This document shows, piece by piece, positions 63,901 to 64,000 of a stretch of 64,000 bases of DNA; positions within the stretch are counted from its first letter, which is position 1; each line of letters starts with the position of its first letter. The notes below the pieces were generated by a model, which made no database searches, was not told where the DNA came from, and was given only the letters and a program-made list of their open reading frames with translations. The position numbers and the translations under genes are program-made. Origin of the DNA: Bacteroidota bacterium (lineage in GTDB: Bacteria; Bacteroidota; Bacteroidia; Bacteroidales; FEN-979); the NCBI GenBank assembly GCA_026391355.1, contig JAPLDH010000012.1, positions 1 to 64,000 on the forward strand. Direction: 5' to 3'.

Positions 63901-64000
63901 CATTGAAACCGTCACCTATAATGTCACGCCTGTCACCGGCGGTTGTACGGGAACAACAAATGGCGTGATCGTTACCGTTAACCCTTTACCCTCGGTTTCC
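60962..64000 (+). CDS. Giant PKD-like repeat surface protein, 3' end beyond the window
   Basis: An open frame from ATG 60962 (alternative ATG 60989) to the window edge, over 1,010 codons without a stop. An N-terminal hydrophobic segment (about 20-40, LGLAVVFLLLSSASVFG) serves as signal or anchor. A cysteine-rich domain (about 185-360) carries CPAWFYMQVG and HDVDFICWGPF, typical of large gliding-bacteria adhesins. From about residue 640 there are four PKD-like repeats of about 93 residues (each with a TWTATGSS-type strand, SGxSPGxGxxIxQTL and ETVTYxVTP). The same repeat type is in the protein at 41331-44348. Probably a cell-surface adhesin; its secretion tail is outside the window. Confidence 0.9.
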   Translation, partial: MLKFSSLTPMIEHLRFVGFPWLNLGLAVVFLLLSSASVFGYVNYLSTSGDDPSCSKEMVIDSIRCKNLPDASIAKFARFDHSDYEYDYYYLKLSMLHAGSERSGFYEGARGMDIYITDKRDIPNDSALFTTRIKEKNQFLSRLADLYENAKNGKPFHDSAEQPQNEENSGLLSTVENNRYNPDSPMDVSLFCDGAQVACSNNVYTFPAGTTGQAPPAVNNYPNYGCLGTEPCPAWFYMQVGVAGDIIIFIQQSGGHDVDFICWGPFTSLTDGCGTGLTGTCTKNGSPPPTCCNNNSTGCTAFYPRGNITDCSYSPNSTETCHILNAQVGEIYILLLTNFSQQPGTITFSQTGGTGVTNCNIVVHCSIITMTTNTSACSSLTNTYSVSGNIEFSNPPTTGTLTITDITAAPPVSQTLFPPFVSPLAYTLPNVPCDGLVHTLSAIFSDSTACTLTKIYTAPPPSCPEAQLSGGGEICNDGTSTANVTITFTGTGPFDFTYAINGIPQTPVTGFNGPFPYVMATNIPGTYTLVSLSNAACLGPGTIAGSAVVIVDPLPVPSITGNAVVCSGSASNVYTTEPGKQNYIWTISPGGTPTTGGTVNDNTVTITWDAAGIKTVSVNYTNSYGCHAATPTVYNVLVNPMPQITNAADNTVCSGTTINIVPVSNVAGTAFSWIVSGSSLNVTGFFAGSGNSINDQLVNTGFNIETVTYFVTPVATGCTGSVATFMVTVNPVPDIYFAPDGEAICTQQTTNIHILSHVTGSTFTWIALPSSVNLSGFSPGNGDHIIQTLSNSGSTIETVTYTVSANANGCPSVTFPNVVVTVNPKPIITNSVTTFQICNNTSTDIVLQSSVTGSTFDWTATGSSSNLSGYSVGIGSTIIQTLQNSGFTYETVTYFVTPHANGCTGNLVNFMVTVVPVADVYFNPASEAFCSNHQSNIQILSHVSGSTFSWTCTGSSANVSGFSPGSGNLIQQTLINSGYVIETVTYNVTPVTGGCTGTTNGVIVTVNPLPSVS

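Noticed and set aside
1-64000. tRNA or rRNA genes
   Set aside because: All spacers were read for cloverleaf-like or rRNA-like sequence by eye and none was convincing.

Overview
The window reads as a chromosomal segment of a member of the Bacteroidota, most likely an uncultivated Bacteroidales-like lineage. The evidence is type IX secretion (T9SS) type A sorting tails on three secreted proteins, the gliding/secretion lipoprotein GldD, a DUF4402 protein, choice-of-anchor L and PKD-like surface proteins, the tiny AURKAIP1/COX24 gene beside HU and rng, and many promoters with the Bacteroidota -7 box TAnnTTTG, several with TTTG about 20 bases upstream. Shine-Dalgarno sequences are scarce. I see no rRNA, tRNA or CRISPR array.

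Layout. (1) 1-11314, AT-rich accessory block: the first codons of an IS630-type transposase, then an eight-gene minus-strand array read from 11314 down to 320: ECF-like sigma factor, membrane anti-sigma-like protein, transglutaminase-like protein, DUF4384 protein, LPP20-like protein, FN3-like/DUF1566 lipoprotein, exported caspase-family protein and HEAT-like lipoprotein. This is the best candidate for an undescribed system. (2) 11315-15980: an old, decayed phoH copy, a perfect 26-bp inverted repeat, a phosphatase-waaA pair, two outer-membrane proteins, and a MazF-type toxin whose antitoxin is reduced to a 21-codon stub. (3) 16064-23267: Wzi-like barrel, C69 dipeptidase, coiled-coil membrane protein, pfkA and convergent recJ. 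(4) 23737-28235: a one-polypeptide restriction-modification enzyme and a T9SS cargo protein. (5) 28284-36527: asnS, DUF4402 protein, DAHP synthase/chorismate mutase, CorA-like protein, M14 carboxypeptidase, gldD and ssb. (6) 36716-44348: a TMTC-like membrane protein with TPRs, an NRAMP-like permease paired with a pore-less MgtE-type sensor, and a large surface protein. (7) 44397-53064: mutY, HU, COX24-like peptide, rng, trpS, hflX, lnt and an M28 peptidase. (8) 53119-64000: intact phoH, a T9SS BNR-like protein, EFR1 ferredoxin, a YncE/phosphoesterase fusion, and a giant PKD-like surface protein that runs off the end.

A second theme is the intergenic DNA. Many spacers hold short degenerate 'phrase' repeats (7-15 bp units), often as inverted arms. 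At least two families have entered coding sequence: two exact codon-aligned 21-bp units inside lnt, and the last codons of the YncE/phosphoesterase gene. Family assignments come from motifs and gene order read by eye; no database search was run.
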